A model generated the notes under the pieces. The model made no database searches and was not told the origin of the DNA. It was given only the letters and a program-made list of their open reading frames with translations. Below, one piece after another: positions 6,772 through 8,220 of a DNA stretch of 8,220 nt. A program made the position numbers and the translations under genes. The stretch covers positions 1 to 8,220 of the forward strand of contig NZ_JBEKVH010000180.1 of assembly GCF_049514155.1 (NCBI RefSeq). Direction: 5' to 3'. Source of the DNA: Roseiarcus sp049514155. GTDB lineage: Bacteria > Pseudomonadota > Alphaproteobacteria > Rhizobiales > Beijerinckiaceae. How positions within the stretch are numbered: the first letter of the stretch is position 1; each line of letters opens with the position of its first letter.

Positions 6772-7173
6772 ATGAGAACATGTCTTGTGTCGTTTCGGCG
6801 TCGACCTGGGTTTGTCGCCGCTTGCTTCTTGTGTTCTCTGTTCGCCGCGCCGCTCCTGACCGTCGGGGCGGCCGGAGCGCAAGAGAGTTTTGCCGGCTGG
6901 CCGGCGGGGAGCGACGGGTCGTTCGCGTCGTCCGCCCAGAAGCCGGTCGACCCGCCGCAAAGCGCGCCGCGATGGACGTTCTCGACCGAAGCGATCGTCT
7001 TGGGCCGTACCGGCGGCGCAAATCAGCCGCTCGTTGGACTCCTGCCGGGCAGCATGACGTCCGAAAGTCAGTGTGACGTATCACGACGAATCCGGCTACG
7101 GCGTCGAGTTCTCGTATTTCAACATCTTCACCCAGAGCGCCACCAAGACGGTCGGCCCCACCGGCCCCCCTAA
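6772..7173 (+). CDS. N-terminal fragment of the outer membrane barrel protein (signal peptide and first strand)
   Basis: This is the front frame of the broken gene, 133 codons to its stop, of which only about the first 95 look genuine. Residues 1-36 are a classic Sec signal peptide: an Arg-rich start (FRRRPGF), a hydrophobic core (VAACFLCSLFAAPLL) and an AGA cleavage site before QES. A low-complexity Ser/Ala/Pro linker follows, then RWTFSTEAIVLGRTGGANQP (67-86), which is the first-strand motif of BBP7-like barrels. After GSM the frame turns Arg-rich (RRIRLRRRV), typical of the wrong frame in this genome, and ends at 7173. Alone it could not form a barrel. Confidence 0.6.
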   Translation: MRTCLVSFRRRPGFVAACFLCSLFAAPLLTVGAAGAQESFAGWPAGSDGSFASSAQKPVDPPQSAPRWTFSTEAIVLGRTGGANQPLVGLLPGSMTSESQCDVSRRIRLRRRVLVFQHLHPERHQDGRPHRPP

Positions 7174-7930
7174 TACGGCGGACTGGCTGGTCATGTACGC
7201 CCCCGGCTCGTTCTGGCAGACCCAGGATTTTCCATACCAAGGGATGGCCTGGAAAGACGCCACCAACCTTTATAGCGCCGAGGCCAACGCGCGGCTGGAT
7301 CTTTCCCCTCGGGTCACCGTGCTGGGACTCCGCTGGCTCCAGCTGAACGACGAGCTCGTCGGCTGGCTGACCCCGGCCGATCGCAACTCGCCGGATTGGA
7401 AAAAGTATTGTTATTTAAACACACTTAATAACCTTCCTTCCTGTTCCCCTCTCTACTACCCAGGTGGGACGGCGGGAATTTACCCGCCATTTTGGCAGGC
7501 GAACACGAAGAATAATCTATACGGCGCCCAAATCGGCGTGGACGCCAAACTGCTGGAGCTTGGGCGGTTTTCGATCGATGGAGTGATCAAGGCCGGCGTT
7601 TTCGACAACAACGCCGAACAGACAACTGTAGTCAGCATGGCGAAGCAGCTGTACACGGCGCAAGCCACGACCAACGCGGCCGCCTTCGTCGGCGAAGCCG
7701 ACTTGCAGGTGAAATATCAACTCGCCAAGGGGCTTGCGCTCAAGGTCGGTTATGAAGCCCTGTGGCTCGACGGCGTCGCTTTGGCGCCCGGACAGATCCG
7801 GGAGACCTACACAACTTCGCCCTCTCCAGCTTCTCCCTTGACTCCGGTGAGCGCGCGCGCGCTCGGCGTCAACTGCAGCTCAAACGTGCTCTTCCAGGGC
7901 GCCACGGTCGGACTCGAGTCTTCGTTCTAG
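7073..7930 (+). CDS. C-terminal barrel fragment of the BBP7-like outer membrane protein
   Basis: This is the back frame of the broken gene: 285 codons from a GTG at 7073, which I regard as internal because no ribosome site precedes it. It shows alternating amphipathic strands rich in Tyr, Trp and Phe. Examples are GYGVEFSYFNIFTQSATKT (8-26), NARLDLSPRVTVLGLRWLQ (72-90), NNLYGAQIGVDAKLLELGRF (147-166) and GLALKVGYEALWLDGVALAP (220-239). It ends NVLFQGATVGLESSF, with the terminal Phe required for outer-membrane insertion. A probable surface loop around residues 110-130 carries two cysteines (C113, C124) and is encoded by an AT-rich patch. The fragment has no signal peptide, so it can reach the outer membrane only if joined to the upstream frame. 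Its role in the cell is unknown; family members are porin-like or structural barrels. Confidence 0.7.
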   Translation: MTYHDESGYGVEFSYFNIFTQSATKTVGPTGPPNTADWLVMYAPGSFWQTQDFPYQGMAWKDATNLYSAEANARLDLSPRVTVLGLRWLQLNDELVGWLTPADRNSPDWKKYCYLNTLNNLPSCSPLYYPGGTAGIYPPFWQANTKNNLYGAQIGVDAKLLELGRFSIDGVIKAGVFDNNAEQTTVVSMAKQLYTAQATTNAAAFVGEADLQVKYQLAKGLALKVGYEALWLDGVALAPGQIRETYTTSPSPASPLTPVSARALGVNCSSNVLFQGATVGLESSF

Positions 7931-7963
7931 CGCCACCGCGTCGAAAACATGGGGGGCGTTTCA

Positions 7964-8220
7964 ATGCCAGCTCGCGCAAAATCGCTCGTCTTCGCGCGGG
8001 CAGTCGCTGGGCTTATCCGCTTGGAGCTTGCGGCGCCGCTGCGCCGCCTGTGGTGGACGACCCTGCTCGTCGCGCTGGCGGCGCCGGGTGCGACGCTCGC
8101 TCAGACCTCGCAGTGCGCGCCGACGACGCAGCCGCCGACGTTATGCTCCACCCAGGCGAATCTGCTGTTGCCGTTCGCCTCGCTCTTGAACTCGCCCGCG
8201 GGCCTCGCCGTGCTCGAGGC
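7964..8220 (+). CDS. Secreted or periplasmic protein of unknown function, partial (N-terminus only)
   Basis: An ATG at 7964, eight bases after a GGGGGG run, opens a frame that continues past the right edge; 85 complete codons are visible. An in-frame ATG at 7949 is possible but would place the G-run inside the gene. The N-terminus is a long, Arg-containing signal peptide with hydrophobic core WWTTLLVALAAPG (30-42) and a likely cleavage after ATLA (residue 46), so the product is exported. The mature start has two cysteines (C51, C61) in a Thr/Pro/Gln-rich segment, then NLLLPFASLLNSPAGLAVLE (66-85). I do not recognise it firmly. A PAP2-type acid phosphatase is a weak guess from the tail segment. 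It starts 33 bases after the barrel gene stop, so the two are probably co-transcribed. Confidence 0.65.
   Translation, partial: MPARAKSLVFARAVAGLIRLELAAPLRRLWWTTLLVALAAPGATLAQTSQCAPTTQPPTLCSTQANLLLPFASLLNSPAGLAVLE

Larger units (their letters stand above)
6772..7930 (+). pseudogene. Frameshifted BBP7-like outer membrane beta-barrel protein gene
   Basis: Two adjacent plus-strand frames read as the front and back of one outer membrane protein. The front supplies a signal peptide and the start of the barrel, ending at LVGLLPGSM. The back resumes with PKVSVTYHDESGYG and ends in F-stop. The coding frame moves by one base between about 7054 and 7060. The back-half frame has a TGA at 7055-7057, so its open stretch starts at 7058. 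Both frames are open across 7058-7170. From memory, relatives of this family carry a few dozen residues between the two blocks, so a short deletion together with the shift is likely; I could not align to confirm this. TGACGT is repeated at 7055-7060 and 7074-7079, beside the break, where slippage could have occurred. A sequencing error is the main alternative. If intact, the protein would be about 380 residues or more. Confidence 0.65.

Noticed and set aside
1..8220. Mobile element, CRISPR array, tRNA attachment site or toxin-antitoxin pair
   Set aside because: No transposase or integrase motifs, regularly spaced repeats, cloverleaf or small paired ORFs were seen on either strand.

Overview
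The window is GC-rich (by eye about 65-70% outside two AT-richer patches). Its gene families, a TPR-sulfotransferase, a BBP7-like outer membrane barrel and an 8-oxoguanine-deaminase-type amidohydrolase, point to a Gram-negative alphaproteobacterium. A Hyphomicrobiales/Methylocystis-like genome is my best guess. The taxonomy is inference from family recollection, not from a marker gene.

Layout. Positions 1-6191 hold five genes, all on the minus strand. In transcription order (right to left) they are: a PPP-type metallophosphoesterase (5328-6191); a 691-aa TPR-repeat plus sulfotransferase fusion (3131-5206); an amidohydrolase best matching 8-oxoguanine deaminase (1731-3062); a TauE/SafE-family membrane exporter (866-1612); and a GT-A-type glycosyltransferase-like protein that runs off the left edge (1-706). 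The gaps are 121, 68, 118 and 159 bases. They are short enough for partial co-transcription, but several contain GC-rich hairpins that may separate transcription units. Positions 6192-6771 are non-coding and hold a cluster of palindromes. On the plus strand follow a broken outer-membrane beta-barrel gene (6772-7930) and, 33 bases later, the start of a secreted protein cut by the right edge (7964-8220).

How the genes fit together. The phosphoesterase, sulfotransferase and amidohydrolase are conventional housekeeping or accessory enzymes with intact active-site motifs. No tight shared pathway is evident. The amidohydrolase should deaminate 8-oxoguanine to urate, and the TauE-family exporter beside it could move a small anion, but a link between the two is speculative. 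The left-edge glycosyltransferase has clearly lower GC in its distal part, which suggests transfer from elsewhere and perhaps the edge of a surface-polysaccharide island. The outer membrane gene has a signal peptide and a proper C-terminal Phe, but its two halves lie in different frames, and it may also have lost a short segment at the junction.

I found no tRNA, rRNA, CRISPR array, transposase or recognisable new multi-gene system. The points most worth a second look are the frameshifted barrel gene, the AT-rich left-edge glycosyltransferase and the palindrome cluster at 6451-6518.
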